A stretch of 64,000 nucleotides of DNA from an uncultured Clostridia bacterium (GTDB taxonomy: Bacteria; Bacillota; Clostridia; Oscillospirales; Acutalibacteraceae). Shown here in pieces: positions 15,862 to 25,098 of the stretch. Both the position numbers and the translations under genes were made by a program. The notes under the pieces were generated by a model that worked only from the letters and a program-made list of their open reading frames with translations, did not search any database and was not told where the DNA came from. Each line of letters starts with the position of its first letter. Position 1 is the stretch's first letter. The stretch lies in NCBI GenBank assembly GCA_930990065.1, contig CAKNOA010000006.1:16327-80326 (forward strand). The letters are read 5' to 3'.

Positions 15862-17191
15862 CTTTTTCTTTCCTTTCTTTTTTACAAAAATCGTTAACGG
15901 CTGCCACCGCGTCGGGCCACAGCCGGTACAGCATGACTAAATTGGGGAATGCCATCAATCCGTTGCAGGCATCGCTCAGTGCCCACACGGCATTTTCACT
16001 TTGGAAAACGCCCCACAGGGCCGTTACGGCAAACAGGCACCGGTAAACCGTTTCCCCCCGGCCTCGGAACAAAAAACGCCACGCCGTGCGTCCGTAACAC
16101 TGCCACGCAAATAAAGTCGCGATGGCAAATAATAGGGTACAAAGGCTCACGCCTTTTTCACCCCAGGGGCCTAACACCGAAGCGAATGCGTGCAAACAAT
16201 AGGCGGCCCCTTCGGTTTCGGTTTTCATGCCAATGCCGGACGCCAGCAGGCACAGGGCCGTTACGGTACACATGAGTAAGGTATCGATCATCACCTGCAC
16301 AATGCCCCAGCAGCCCTGCCGCACCGGGTCTTCCTCCCGGCTGCCGGCATACGCAAACACGGCGCTGCCCAAACCGGCTTCGTTGGTAAAAATCCCCCGG
16401 GTTACCCCGGTTTTCATGGCCAAAAAGAACCCGCATGCACCGCCGCTTCCCATGGCACGCACGGTAAACGCCTGCTGAAAAATAGCAGCCGCCGCTGTGG
16501 GGATTTGATCCCACCGAAGCAGCAAAACCAGCAGACACAATCCCAAAAAGCACACCGTCATCACCGGCACCAATTTTTCGGTGATCTTCACCGTGCGCCC
16601 AAGCCCGCCAAAACCGAGAAATAAGACGGTGCCCAGCAGAAGGCCGAAATCGACCGGGGGGAGGGAAAAGGTACCGGCCGCCGGTACCGCCGCATGGACT
16701 TGCGCGAGGCACCCCATGCCCAGGGACGCCCCCACACAACCGGCGGCAAAAATGCCGGCCAAAAACGGGCTGTGCAACCGGCGGGACAGGGTAACCATGG
16801 CGCCGCCCAACGGCTGGAAACCCGGGGCTGTTGACCGGTTTTGCATGGCGAGAATCACTTCGCAAAAAATGGTACCCATCCCAAAAAGGGCCGAAACCCA
16901 CATCCAAAAAATGGCCCCCGGGCCACCGACTAACAGGGCCGCCCCCACCCCAGCCAGATTGCCGGTCCCCACGGAACCGGCCAGGGCAGCCGACAGGGCC
17001 TGCCTACTGCTGATCCCGGATTTTTTCTCGCATTGACCCGAAAATAGTGTATATTTCCAAACTTTTATACAATGGGTAAACTGAAATCCCCGGCTTTTGA
17101 TCGTAAACCACACGCCAAACGCCAAAATGGCCATCCACACCGGCCACCCCCACAACAGGCGGGACAGCCCATTGATCCCCTGTTCCACCAT
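15785..17191 (-). CDS. Sodium:alanine/glycine symporter (AGCS family)
   Basis: 468 residues with ATG at 17191 (GGGAGG 9 bases upstream); the longer in-frame start at 17275 lacks a ribosome site. Eleven or so membrane helices and the AGCS signatures are visible: ALSAALAGSVGTGNLAGVGAAL, PGAIFWMWVSALFGMGT and, near residue 280, TNEAGLGSAVFAYAG. The protein imports alanine or glycine with Na+. The last 25 or so residues (HSSDRRPAPPSGAKPGPVP...) are read in a different frame over the first codons of the decarboxylase gene and look like chance sequence, so the stop drifted downstream. Confidence 0.93.
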   Translation of the reverse strand: MVEQGINGLSRLLWGWPVWMAILAFGVWFTIKSRGFQFTHCIKVWKYTLFSGQCEKKSGISSRQALSAALAGSVGTGNLAGVGAALLVGGPGAIFWMWVSALFGMGTIFCEVILAMQNRSTAPGFQPLGGAMVTLSRRLHSPFLAGIFAAGCVGASLGMGCLAQVHAAVPAAGTFSLPPVDFGLLLGTVLFLGFGGLGRTVKITEKLVPVMTVCFLGLCLLVLLLRWDQIPTAAAAIFQQAFTVRAMGSGGACGFFLAMKTGVTRGIFTNEAGLGSAVFAYAGSREEDPVRQGCWGIVQVMIDTLLMCTVTALCLLASGIGMKTETEGAAYCLHAFASVLGPWGEKGVSLCTLLFAIATLFAWQCYGRTAWRFLFRGRGETVYRCLFAVTALWGVFQSENAVWALSDACNGLMAFPNLVMLYRLWPDAVAAVNDFCKKERKEKDEHSSDRRPAPPSGAKPGPVPYARP

Positions 17192-17203
17192 AGATCGGTG
17201 CCT

Positions 17204-17239
17204 CCCTGCTTTTTTTACTTTGTATGAAAAAGCAGGGGG
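17204..17239 (-). promoter_or_regulatory. Hairpin covering the symporter ribosome site
   Basis: On the minus strand CCCTGCTTTTT and AAAAAGCAGGG can pair over about a dozen bases, and the second arm runs directly into GGGAGG, the ribosome site of the AGCS gene. If it forms, it would hide part of the site. A trans or metabolite control is possible, but nothing else shows which. Confidence 0.4.
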
Positions 17240-17277
17240 CCATATACCAAAGGCCGTGAAAAATAAACCATCCACAG

Positions 17278-17312
17278 AAAAAGCACCCGCATGAGATGGC
17301 CGGGTGCTTTTT
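17278..17312. terminator. Terminator of the AI-2E family gene
   Basis: AAAAAGCACCCG and CGGGTGCTTTTT form a 12-base-pair stem over an 11-base loop; T runs are available in both directions. Confidence 0.85.
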
Positions 17313-17314
17313 TC

Positions 17315-18703
17315 TTATTCCTCTTTATCCGTTTCGGGCGGACCTTCTTGCGCGGCTTCGGATTCCTGCTGGGCTTTGTGGTCCAGTTCCTCCATTTGCT
17401 TTTCGGCTTCGCGGGTCCTCGCTTCCTGTTGTTTGGCCCGGTGCAGCCGTTTACGGCGCAAATGCAGCGACAGTTTTTTGAGAGGGCTGCCGGTATCTTT
17501 TTTCAAAAGGGAGTCCACATCCACCGGTTCATTGATCACGTCGTCGGTAATATGGCGGGCTTTGAGCCGGTTCGTCAGATTCTGGTTAAACAGCGTATAC
17601 ACCACCGACATACTGGGAATCCCCAGCAGGATACCCATGATGCCGAATAAGCCGCCGAAAACCAGCACCGAGAATAATACCCAAATCCCCGGCAGCCCAA
17701 TACTGGTGCCCACCACCCGGGGATAGATGAGGTTCCCTTCTACCTGCTGTTCGATCAGGGTGAAGATGATGAAGTATACCACATAAATGGGATTGACCAT
17801 CACCAAAATAATGCAGCCGATAGCCACCCCTACATAAAACCCCACCATGGGGATCAAGCTGAGCATGCCGACAAAGCAGCTAATCAGCATGGCATAGGGC
17901 AGCTGGAGCGCCGTGGTGCCAATATAAAACAAAAAGCCGATAATCAGGGATTCCGTCATCTGTCCGGCCACAAAACTGCTGAAAATCCGGTTGCTGATGG
18001 CCGACAATTCAATAATCCGGCGGGCCCGGTGTGCCGGCAAAAAGCCGTACAAAATGCTGCGCATGCCGCGCATCAGGCGTTCTTTCCGCCCCAGCATGTA
18101 GAACGAAAAGATCATGCTCATGGAAAAGGTAAACAGCACCGACGCCACCGATACGGTCATGTTATAGATATTGCCAAGGAAATCCGACGTAATTTGGGTG
18201 GCCTGGGTAATCAGGGACGACCAATCAATCTGCAAAAAATTGATCTGTTCGCTGGTAATATTGTAATAGGCCAGCGTTTCATTCACCCATTTGGTAATCG
18301 ACGCCACATAGCCGGGCACATGGTCCGCCAGGGTACTCAAAGAATGGATCAATTCCGGCACGATAAACCACAAAAACATGGTAAATAACCCGGCCAACAC
18401 CAGAATGGACAGAAAAATGCAGAAAGGGCGGCGGATGCGTATCCACCACTTATAGGCCTTGCGATTTAAAAAACTGAAAACATGCTCTTCAAACGCTTTG
18501 ACAATCACATTGAGAATATACGCCACAAAAATCCCGCTCAAAAAGGGGGTGGCCGCATTCAAAATGGTAAAAAAGACGTTTAAAAGCGTTTGCGTATTAA
18601 ACAAACCGAAAATGAGCAGGATGGTAAACGTAATAATCAGCAGAATTTTCCGCGTAATAACTTTGCCGTATTTAGGGCTGGCCCACAGTTCCGCCAGTTT
18701 CAT
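17315..18703 (-). CDS. AI-2E family transporter (UPF0118)
   Basis: 462 residues. Membrane helices are grouped at the N-terminus (about residues 20-45, 48-70, 90-112) and in the C-terminal two-thirds, with the long extracellular segment between that is typical of the family. Conserved pieces are GIFVAYILNVIVKAFEEHVF and VEGNLIYPRVVGTSIGLPGIWVLFSVLVFGGLFGIMGILLGIP. Members have been tied to autoinducer-2 export or Na+/H+ exchange; the role here is open. A charged tail of about 60 residues follows the last helix. AAAGGAG lies 9 bases before the ATG. Confidence 0.92.
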   Translation of the reverse strand: MKLAELWASPKYGKVITRKILLIITFTILLIFGLFNTQTLLNVFFTILNAATPFLSGIFVAYILNVIVKAFEEHVFSFLNRKAYKWWIRIRRPFCIFLSILVLAGLFTMFLWFIVPELIHSLSTLADHVPGYVASITKWVNETLAYYNITSEQINFLQIDWSSLITQATQITSDFLGNIYNMTVSVASVLFTFSMSMIFSFYMLGRKERLMRGMRSILYGFLPAHRARRIIELSAISNRIFSSFVAGQMTESLIIGFLFYIGTTALQLPYAMLISCFVGMLSLIPMVGFYVGVAIGCIILVMVNPIYVVYFIIFTLIEQQVEGNLIYPRVVGTSIGLPGIWVLFSVLVFGGLFGIMGILLGIPSMSVVYTLFNQNLTNRLKARHITDDVINEPVDVDSLLKKDTGSPLKKLSLHLRRKRLHRAKQQEARTREAEKQMEELDHKAQQESEAAQEGPPETDKEE

Positions 18704-18772
18704 CCGATCATTCTCCTTTCGCGGCCATATAAGAATTCCATAGGGATTGTCCGCATAGATACTCTTCTTATT

Positions 18773-18801
18773 ATGCTATCCGATTCCCGATATAATGTCA
18801 A
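18773..18801 (-). promoter_or_regulatory. Promoter of the AI-2E family gene
   Basis: Minus strand TTGACA (18801-18796), 17-base spacer, TAGCAT (18778-18773), about 70 bases before the start codon. Confidence 0.6.
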
Positions 18802-18855
18802 ACCGAATCGCTCTTTTTTTCGGAATCCTGGGGAATTTTTGCATTTTTTTCGCAA

Positions 18856-18886
18856 AAAAAGGAGCCTTCCGGGGGAAGGCTCCTTT
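18856..18886 (-). terminator. Terminator of the alpha-galactosidase gene
   Basis: AAAGGAGCCTTCC pairs with GGAAGGCTCCTTT; the minus strand continues into TTTTTTTGCG. It lies 6 bases past the stop. Confidence 0.85.
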
Positions 18887-18891
18887 CATTA

Positions 18892-21147
18892 TCAAATTTC
18901 GTGGATTTCAAATTGTTTGGCGTCAAAATCGCCGAACGGATGGGGATAGATGTACAGCCCGGCGTGCATCAGCGCCGCCCCGCTCATCACGGTATCCATG
19001 GGGATATTCAGCCGTTTATCCATCGCTTCATTGCCCGTATGCACCGGGTTGAGTTCCCCGGAGGTGATGCGGTACTTGGCGTCTGCTTTCAGCCCGCGCA
19101 GCCGGATGCACAAAGGCGCATCGGCCGGTTTGGCTTTGAGCTGTACCAAATCGAGCAGCGACTGGGAACCGTCTTCGCTGACAAACTGCCAGGCTGCAAT
19201 GTGCCCTTCGTACGGGCTCAGCAGCCGGTAGTACCGGCCGGAAGCGATCAGGTCATACTGCCGCTGGTAGATTTTGATCTGCTTTTTCATGACCTCCAGC
19301 TCTTCGTCGCTGACGCGGCTAAGATCCAGTTCGTACCCAAAGTTCCCGGACGTAGCCACAACCCCGCGCGTATTCAGCGGCGTGGTGCGGCCGGTACCCC
19401 AGTTGGGGACATCCGACACATGGGAACCCATGGTGCATACCGGATACCCAAACGATGTACCGTACTGGATAAACACCCGTTCAATGGCATCGGTATCGTC
19501 ACTGCACCAAATCTGGGGCGTGTAATACAGCATACCGGCGTCAAACCGTCCGCCGCCGCCGGAGCAGCCTTCGAACAGCACATGGGGGAAGGCGCTGGTA
19601 ATGCGTTCCAACAGGTCGTAGACCCCCAGCATAAAGCGATGATACACTTCGCCCTGCCGGTCGCTGGGCAGTAGTTCGCTCCACACATTGGCCAGATGGC
19701 GGTTCATGTCCCATTTGACGTATTCAATATTGGCGCTGGACAGAATGTCTTTCATGCGGTCAAACAGATAATCCCGTACATCCTGCCGGGACATATCCAG
19801 CACAAACTGGTGACGGCTGCGCACACCAGGGCGGTTCTTTTCGCACAGGCGCCATTCCGGATGAGCCCGGTACAGGTCGCTGTCTTCGCTGACCATTTCG
19901 GGTTCGAACCAGATACCGAATTTCATGCCCAATCCATTGATGCGGTCCACCAATTTTTTCAGCCCGCCATGGATTTTGTTTTCATTGACAAACCAGTCGC
20001 CCAGCCCGGAAAAATCGCTGTCGCGCTTACCAAACCAGCCGTCGTCCATAACCAGCATTTCGATGCCAATCTTCGACGCATTCTTGGCGATCTGGTACAG
20101 TTTTTCTTCGTCAAAATCGAAGTAGGTGCCTTCCCAGTTGTTGATCAGCACCGGGCGGTGCTTGAGCTTATATTCGCCACGGCACACATTGTAGCGAATC
20201 ATGGCGTGCTGCCGCAGGGACAGTTCACCCAGCCCTTTTTCGCTAAATACCATAGCCGCCACCGGGGTGGTAAAGCTGTCGCCGTCTTCCAGTACCCACC
20301 GGAACGCCTGGGGATGAATTCCCATGGTCAGACGGGTCTGGTTGATCTGGTCATATTCGCATTCCATCAGGAAGTTGCCGCTGTACATCAGGCTTACGCC
20401 CACGCATTCGCCGCTTTCTTCCGTGGCATCGTGGCTGCACAGAATCACAAACGGGTTTTCGTGGTGGCTGGAAGCCCCGCGCACACTGTCCACCACAATT
20501 TTGCCATGACGGACCGGCGTGCGTTCAAACGCCCGTTCAAACACGTGACGGCCATAGAAGCTGATCAGATCGTAATCGCCCCACCGGCAATCCAGACACA
20601 TGGACAGCGCCCGTTCCAGCTCCACCCGGGCACCGCTGGCGTTATGGATCACCGCATAGCGGGTAATCGCATCCCGGTTTTCAAACACCGTATAATACAG
20701 CGTAACCTGCACGTGCGTGACCGGGTCTTCCAGCAAAATCGACAAGGTTTCGGCTTCGCCGCCGTTATCGTACACATAGGGAAGGCCTTCAGGTTTTGCG
20801 GCGCCGGGCAGAATCTCATGCGATACATACCGCAAATCGCTTTCCCGGCTGCCATCCTGATTCACAACGATCAAACAGGCACTGCGGTAATCCCCGCTGC
20901 CGAACACCGAATATTCCTGCGGAAGAATATCGGTGGAAAAAGTCCGGTCCGTTCCTGTATCATAAGGTTGCCCGGAAAAGCTATATTCTACCGGCGTGAC
21001 ATACGCCGACAGATCTTCGTCATCGGCTACTTTGGCCCCATAGTACAGGTGCAGCAGATACCCAAACGGGCCCACTTTCATCTGGTACGTGGCGTGCTGA
21101 GTCTGCAGCGTAAAGAGCTTTTTTTCTTCATTGATTAAAATAGCCAT
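18892..21147 (-). CDS. Alpha-galactosidase, glycoside hydrolase family 36
   Basis: 751 residues, full length for tetrameric GH36 enzymes (about 730 residues). Beta-sandwich domain, then the TIM barrel. The catalytic nucleophile is D480 in YVKWDMNRH and the acid/base is D550 in WCSDDTDAIERV, which match the spacing of characterised AgaA-type enzymes. VMDDGWFGKRDSD and GIWFEPEMVSEDSDLYRAHPEW are the substrate-site motifs. No signal peptide, so it acts on imported melibiose, raffinose or related sugars in the cytoplasm. GGAGG is 8 bases upstream. The adjoining GH42 gene suggests use of plant or milk galactosides, but no sugar transporter is nearby. Confidence 0.96.
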   Translation of the reverse strand: MAILINEEKKLFTLQTQHATYQMKVGPFGYLLHLYYGAKVADDEDLSAYVTPVEYSFSGQPYDTGTDRTFSTDILPQEYSVFGSGDYRSACLIVVNQDGSRESDLRYVSHEILPGAAKPEGLPYVYDNGGEAETLSILLEDPVTHVQVTLYYTVFENRDAITRYAVIHNASGARVELERALSMCLDCRWGDYDLISFYGRHVFERAFERTPVRHGKIVVDSVRGASSHHENPFVILCSHDATEESGECVGVSLMYSGNFLMECEYDQINQTRLTMGIHPQAFRWVLEDGDSFTTPVAAMVFSEKGLGELSLRQHAMIRYNVCRGEYKLKHRPVLINNWEGTYFDFDEEKLYQIAKNASKIGIEMLVMDDGWFGKRDSDFSGLGDWFVNENKIHGGLKKLVDRINGLGMKFGIWFEPEMVSEDSDLYRAHPEWRLCEKNRPGVRSRHQFVLDMSRQDVRDYLFDRMKDILSSANIEYVKWDMNRHLANVWSELLPSDRQGEVYHRFMLGVYDLLERITSAFPHVLFEGCSGGGGRFDAGMLYYTPQIWCSDDTDAIERVFIQYGTSFGYPVCTMGSHVSDVPNWGTGRTTPLNTRGVVATSGNFGYELDLSRVSDEELEVMKKQIKIYQRQYDLIASGRYYRLLSPYEGHIAAWQFVSEDGSQSLLDLVQLKAKPADAPLCIRLRGLKADAKYRITSGELNPVHTGNEAMDKRLNIPMDTVMSGAALMHAGLYIYPHPFGDFDAKQFEIHEI

Positions 21148-21186
21148 GCGCCATTCCTCCTGTGTCCGTCTTTTAATTTCCCGACT

Positions 21187-21226
21187 GGGCCGCCGGTTCT
21201 CCCAAACCGGACCGGCCCTTTTTTTA
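21187..21226 (+). other. GC-rich hairpin with plus-strand T run between two minus-strand genes
   Basis: GGGCC-CCGGTT and AACCGG-GGCCC arms form a long stem followed on the plus strand by seven T residues. On the minus strand no T run follows, so as a terminator it points against the two galactosidase genes. It may lie in the 5' leader of the GH36 message or stop antisense transcripts. Confidence 0.45.
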
Positions 21227-21286
21227 TTCTACCATAAAAGTATACCGAACACTATAGAAAATTCGTGCATAAGATGGATATTTTGG

Positions 21287-23353
21287 TCACTCTTCCCATG
21301 CTGCCAACCCACTGCCGGCCGTTTGCAGGACACTGATTCCGTAAGCCGGCAATTGCACTTTGTCCACCGGTTCGCCCGTCACCGCGTCGGTCATGCCTGC
21401 GGGCAGCTGTACCACCTGTTCGCTATCGCCATAATTTTGCAGGAAAACAAAATCATGTTCATCCCCCTGGCGGCGGGTGGCAATGACACCGGCGGGCAGT
21501 TCTGCCTGCAGAGCCCGGGGCAGAGCCAACTCCAGCCGCAGCTTTTCATAAAAGTCGCGCAGAAAATCCAGCCCCGTGCGGGCCGCCACATAATACGCCT
21601 GGCCTTTCCCATAGGGATGCACCGTCAAAGCGGGCGTGCCCTGATAAAAGTCGCTGCCATAGGCAGCCAGCACCTGCGCGCCCTGGGCATGCACCAGCGC
21701 GCACAACTCGCGTACTTCATACGCTTTTTGCGGCAAACCGGAACCGGTTTCGGGCACCAGGGTATTGGTTTCGCCCTCATACAGGGCATCGGTTTCTTCG
21801 TTCCAGATACCGAATACTTCCATCATACCCTGGCCCGGCATACCGCCCAGGCAGCAAAGATCGGTATCATCTACAATACCGCTCCAGTAGGTGCCTACCA
21901 GCGTGCCGCCGTTTTCGACAAACTGCCGCAAGGCTTCGGCATAGCCCTTGCGGTACAGGTAATTCATGGGAGCTACCACCAGTTTGTACCGGTCCAGGCT
22001 CTTCGTCATATCGATCAGGTCCGTAGCAATGCCTTTTTCCCACAGGGCCCGGTGATGGGCCAGTACCGTTTCCAGGTAATGCAGCCCGCTGTTGCGGGGG
22101 CCTTTGGCATCTTCTACCGCCCAGCGGTTTTCCCAATCGTAAATCAACGCAACTCTCGGCTGAATCCGGGTGGGGTAGATCTTTGCATCCAGCTGCTGGA
22201 GCCACTCACCTGTTTTTTCTACATCGTGGAACACCCGGGTGTTGCCTTCTCCGTTGTGGTCTACCACCGCACCGTGGAGTTTTTCAAACGAACCGCGGCT
22301 TTTCCGCCACTGGAAATACTGCACCGATTGGGCCCCGTGAGCTACGGCCTGCAGGGAAGAGAGTTCATGCATGCCGGGGCGCTTTAATTTACTGACATCC
22401 TGCCAGTTGGTCATGCTGGGAGTACTTTCCATCAGCAGCCACGGTGCCCGCTTAATGGACCGCATCAGGTCATGGCTGGCCGCCGCCTGGGCCGCAATGG
22501 CCACATTATCGCCCTGGTGCCAGCAGGGGTAGTTATCCCACGAAACAACGTCCAAATCGTCCCCAAAGCGGAAATAGTCGAGGCCGTCAAAAAAGCCCAT
22601 CAAATTGGCCGTCACCGGCAAAGTGGGGTTGACCTGTTTGACAGCACGGATCTCTTCCCTCATGAAGTCAACGGTCTGATCGGTGGTAAACCGTTTCCAA
22701 TCGAGATTCAGCCCATGCAGGGTGGAATCACCGTTTGCAAGAGGCGGCTCCACCTGATCCCAGGAGGTATACGTGTGGCTCCAAAAATCGGCCCACCAAG
22801 CATGGTTCAGGTTTTCCAAGGTGCCATATTTTTGTTTGACCCACTCGATAAACGCCTTCCGGCACAGAGGGCAGTAACAGGCCCCGCTGTATTCGTTGCT
22901 GATATGCCACAGAATCACCGCCGGATTGCCGGCAAAGTGCTGGGCCAGCCGCGTATTGATCTGTTTCACTTTGTCCCGGTAAATGGGGGAGGTAAGGCAG
23001 TGGTTGTGCCGGTCGCCATAGGCATTTCGCACACCGTTGTTTGCTACCCGCAGCACTTCCGGGTATTTTTGCGCCATCCACCGGGGCCGCGCTCCACTGG
23101 GTGTCGCCAAAATCGTATAGATACCGTTTTCATACAACCGTTTGATGATCGTTTCCAACCAGGAAAAATCATACACACCTTCTTCCGGTTCCAAATGGCT
23201 CCAGGCAAAAATACCCAGCGACACACAATTGACATGTGCCTTCTTCATCAGCTCGATATCTTTGGCGAGCACGTCCGGGTAGGAAAGCCACTGTTCCGGG
23301 TTATAATCGCCGCCATGCAATAAATGTGGAAAACGGGGAGTAACTGCTTTCAT
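21287..23353 (-). CDS. Beta-galactosidase, glycoside hydrolase family 42
   Basis: 688 residues, starting MKAVTPRFPHLLHGGDYNPEQW (ATG 23353, AAAGGAG 6 bases upstream); an in-frame ATG 111 bases earlier would add residues that do not belong to the family. Acid/base E154 is in WHISNEYSG and nucleophile E309 in PWLLMEST. The zinc site of GH42 is complete: Cys119, Cys159, Cys161 and Cys164. Domain B (trimerisation) and the small C-terminal domain follow. Cytoplasmic; hydrolyses beta-galactosides such as galacto-oligosaccharides. Transcribed in the same direction as the GH36 gene with a 139-base gap. Confidence 0.96.
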   Translation of the reverse strand: MKAVTPRFPHLLHGGDYNPEQWLSYPDVLAKDIELMKKAHVNCVSLGIFAWSHLEPEEGVYDFSWLETIIKRLYENGIYTILATPSGARPRWMAQKYPEVLRVANNGVRNAYGDRHNHCLTSPIYRDKVKQINTRLAQHFAGNPAVILWHISNEYSGACYCPLCRKAFIEWVKQKYGTLENLNHAWWADFWSHTYTSWDQVEPPLANGDSTLHGLNLDWKRFTTDQTVDFMREEIRAVKQVNPTLPVTANLMGFFDGLDYFRFGDDLDVVSWDNYPCWHQGDNVAIAAQAAASHDLMRSIKRAPWLLMESTPSMTNWQDVSKLKRPGMHELSSLQAVAHGAQSVQYFQWRKSRGSFEKLHGAVVDHNGEGNTRVFHDVEKTGEWLQQLDAKIYPTRIQPRVALIYDWENRWAVEDAKGPRNSGLHYLETVLAHHRALWEKGIATDLIDMTKSLDRYKLVVAPMNYLYRKGYAEALRQFVENGGTLVGTYWSGIVDDTDLCCLGGMPGQGMMEVFGIWNEETDALYEGETNTLVPETGSGLPQKAYEVRELCALVHAQGAQVLAAYGSDFYQGTPALTVHPYGKGQAYYVAARTGLDFLRDFYEKLRLELALPRALQAELPAGVIATRRQGDEHDFVFLQNYGDSEQVVQLPAGMTDAVTGEPVDKVQLPAYGISVLQTAGSGLAAWEE

Positions 23354-23490
23354 AAAAAAGCTCCTTTCATCGACAACTAGAGGAATGTTCCTGTTTATCA
23401 TACTGGATTCTGTCCGATTCGAAAAGGGGGAAATTTCTTTTTCTTTCCCCCAAATATTCGACATAGGCGGGCAATAAAATTGACGTATAC

Positions 23491-23527
23491 AAAAAACGGC
23501 AACCGATTGGATCGGTTGCCGTTTTTT
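23491..23527. terminator. Terminator of the Gld-like operon
   Basis: AAAAAACGGCAACCGAT and ATCGGTTGCCGTTTTTT are perfect complements over 17 bases with a 3-base loop, immediately after the DUF4340 stop on the minus strand. T runs occur in both directions. Confidence 0.9.
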
Positions 23528-23528
23528 C

Positions 23529-25094
23529 TTAACTTTCGTAGGCGTCTTCTTCCATTTCCTTTGTAGCCTGCTGAATACTATTGATCGAAGTGGATGTCAC
23601 CAGACCGGCTGCCTGCCCGTTGACAACGGCCAGATACCGGCGGTCATTCAGTTTGTAGTACTGAATCACATCGGTGTCATATACCTGATCATAATATTCA
23701 TACGTGACGGTGATATCCGGGTCTTTCCCTTTTACATCATCAAGGCTGAATCCGGTTTCACCCAACAGCTGCTCGCCCACCAGCAGCTGATAATACTGCT
23801 GGAATGTCTTATACGTGAGGTCCTGCCCATCGGTTCCCTTGACGGTATAATCATATACCGTGCTTTCTTCCGTGGTGCTTTCCTCATTTTCCGTGCGGCT
23901 CATGCTGAACACATGCTCGCCGTCGTCCTGATCCACCGTAATCGTTTCGATATCGGTGATGGTCACCAACAAGACAAATTTTTCGCGCAGAGACAGCACT
24001 GTGGCATCGGCCCAATCACTGATGCTGGACGAAGCAATGGTATAGACCACATGGCCGCCCTTTACCATCAAGTACCGGTTGCCATCTTCATCTTTGCCGC
24101 CGGCATACAGGGTGTACGTTTCCCCATTGACCGTATAGGTAACGGTGGCTTTGGGATTTTTCAGGCCATATTTTTCCAGCTCTTCCTCGGTGGGGGACAG
24201 TTTCACTACCGTATTGGCTGTCACCGTGCATAAAGCTTCCTGCAGCGATTTAATTTCAGAATCGTTGCCGCTGCACGAATACGGAGACGTAATGCTGTAG
24301 GCCGACACATTGGTGGGACGGACCTGATCCTGAATAGTCAGCACACTATTGCCCAAATTTTCATTGGTAATCGAAATACTGCCAAAATCCGGATCGGTAG
24401 TCGATGTATCAATCGAAACAATTTTGGTGGTGCAGAAATCCGTCAGACCTTTACGCAGATATTCACTGCTGGAGCCTACGTAGATTTTTCCATCGACCAA
24501 CAGGTAATACCCCGTCGAAGCCGCCACGTTGCCGATAGCATAGGAGAATTCCGTTCCGTCCGTGAACGTAGAGGTGACTTGTACCACCGGGTCCTGGAGT
24601 CCAAACTCATCCAAATTATAATCGGCGGCATCACCTATGAGCTTTTCCGCCGTGAGGGTATACCCATACTTGGCGGCCGAGTTTACGGCCGTATCCAGCA
24701 CCGGATACACGTCCGGGTCCAGCCCGTCCACCGAAAAGAATGCGCTGTCCAAGTCATCCGTATCAGCACTGCTTTCATCGGTACTGCTTTCCGAAGATGA
24801 CTCTTTGCTGTCCTCACGAGGACGCAGGGTAAACGACGTATTTTGGTTAACCACATCAATGTGGTCCACTTCGGACGCCTTTTTGCTCAGCAGGGAGATG
24901 GAATTATCTTCCTCTTCTTCGCTGCTTTCGTCTTCACTTTGCGTCTGGCTGCTGTCTGTTGCAGCAGGTTCTGTATCCGTCGGCGGCATAAGCAGAAGCA
25001 CCGCAGTCGAAACCCCCAGTACAATCAGAACAAGCAGGGTAATGAGAACGCTTTTTTTCGCGTTAGTCATTGGCTTTTTTTCTTTCTTGCTCAT
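23529..25094 (-). CDS. DUF4340 domain-containing membrane-anchored protein
   Basis: 521 residues from the ATG at 25094 (GGAGG about 13 bases upstream); a second in-frame ATG at 25070 is possible. One membrane helix (about residues 13-38) is followed by an acidic Ser/Glu-rich linker (about 45-65) and two repeats of a beta-rich DUF4340 module: YTLTAEKLIGDAADYNLDEFGLQDPVVQVTSTF and, later, LSPTEEELEKYGLKNPKATVTYTVNG. The outside location follows from the anchor. DUF4340 genes often close operons for Gld-type ABC exporters, as here. Function is unknown; it may be a periplasm-side partner of the GldG-like protein. Confidence 0.85.
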   Translation of the reverse strand: MSKKEKKPMTNAKKSVLITLLVLIVLGVSTAVLLLMPPTDTEPAATDSSQTQSEDESSEEEEDNSISLLSKKASEVDHIDVVNQNTSFTLRPREDSKESSSESSTDESSADTDDLDSAFFSVDGLDPDVYPVLDTAVNSAAKYGYTLTAEKLIGDAADYNLDEFGLQDPVVQVTSTFTDGTEFSYAIGNVAASTGYYLLVDGKIYVGSSSEYLRKGLTDFCTTKIVSIDTSTTDPDFGSISITNENLGNSVLTIQDQVRPTNVSAYSITSPYSCSGNDSEIKSLQEALCTVTANTVVKLSPTEEELEKYGLKNPKATVTYTVNGETYTLYAGGKDEDGNRYLMVKGGHVVYTIASSSISDWADATVLSLREKFVLLVTITDIETITVDQDDGEHVFSMSRTENEESTTEESTVYDYTVKGTDGQDLTYKTFQQYYQLLVGEQLLGETGFSLDDVKGKDPDITVTYEYYDQVYDTDVIQYYKLNDRRYLAVVNGQAAGLVTSTSINSIQQATKEMEEDAYES

Positions 25095-25098
25095 GCGC

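Noticed and set aside
22230..22300. CRISPR array
   Set aside because: No set of regularly spaced direct repeats was seen anywhere in the window and no cas gene is present.
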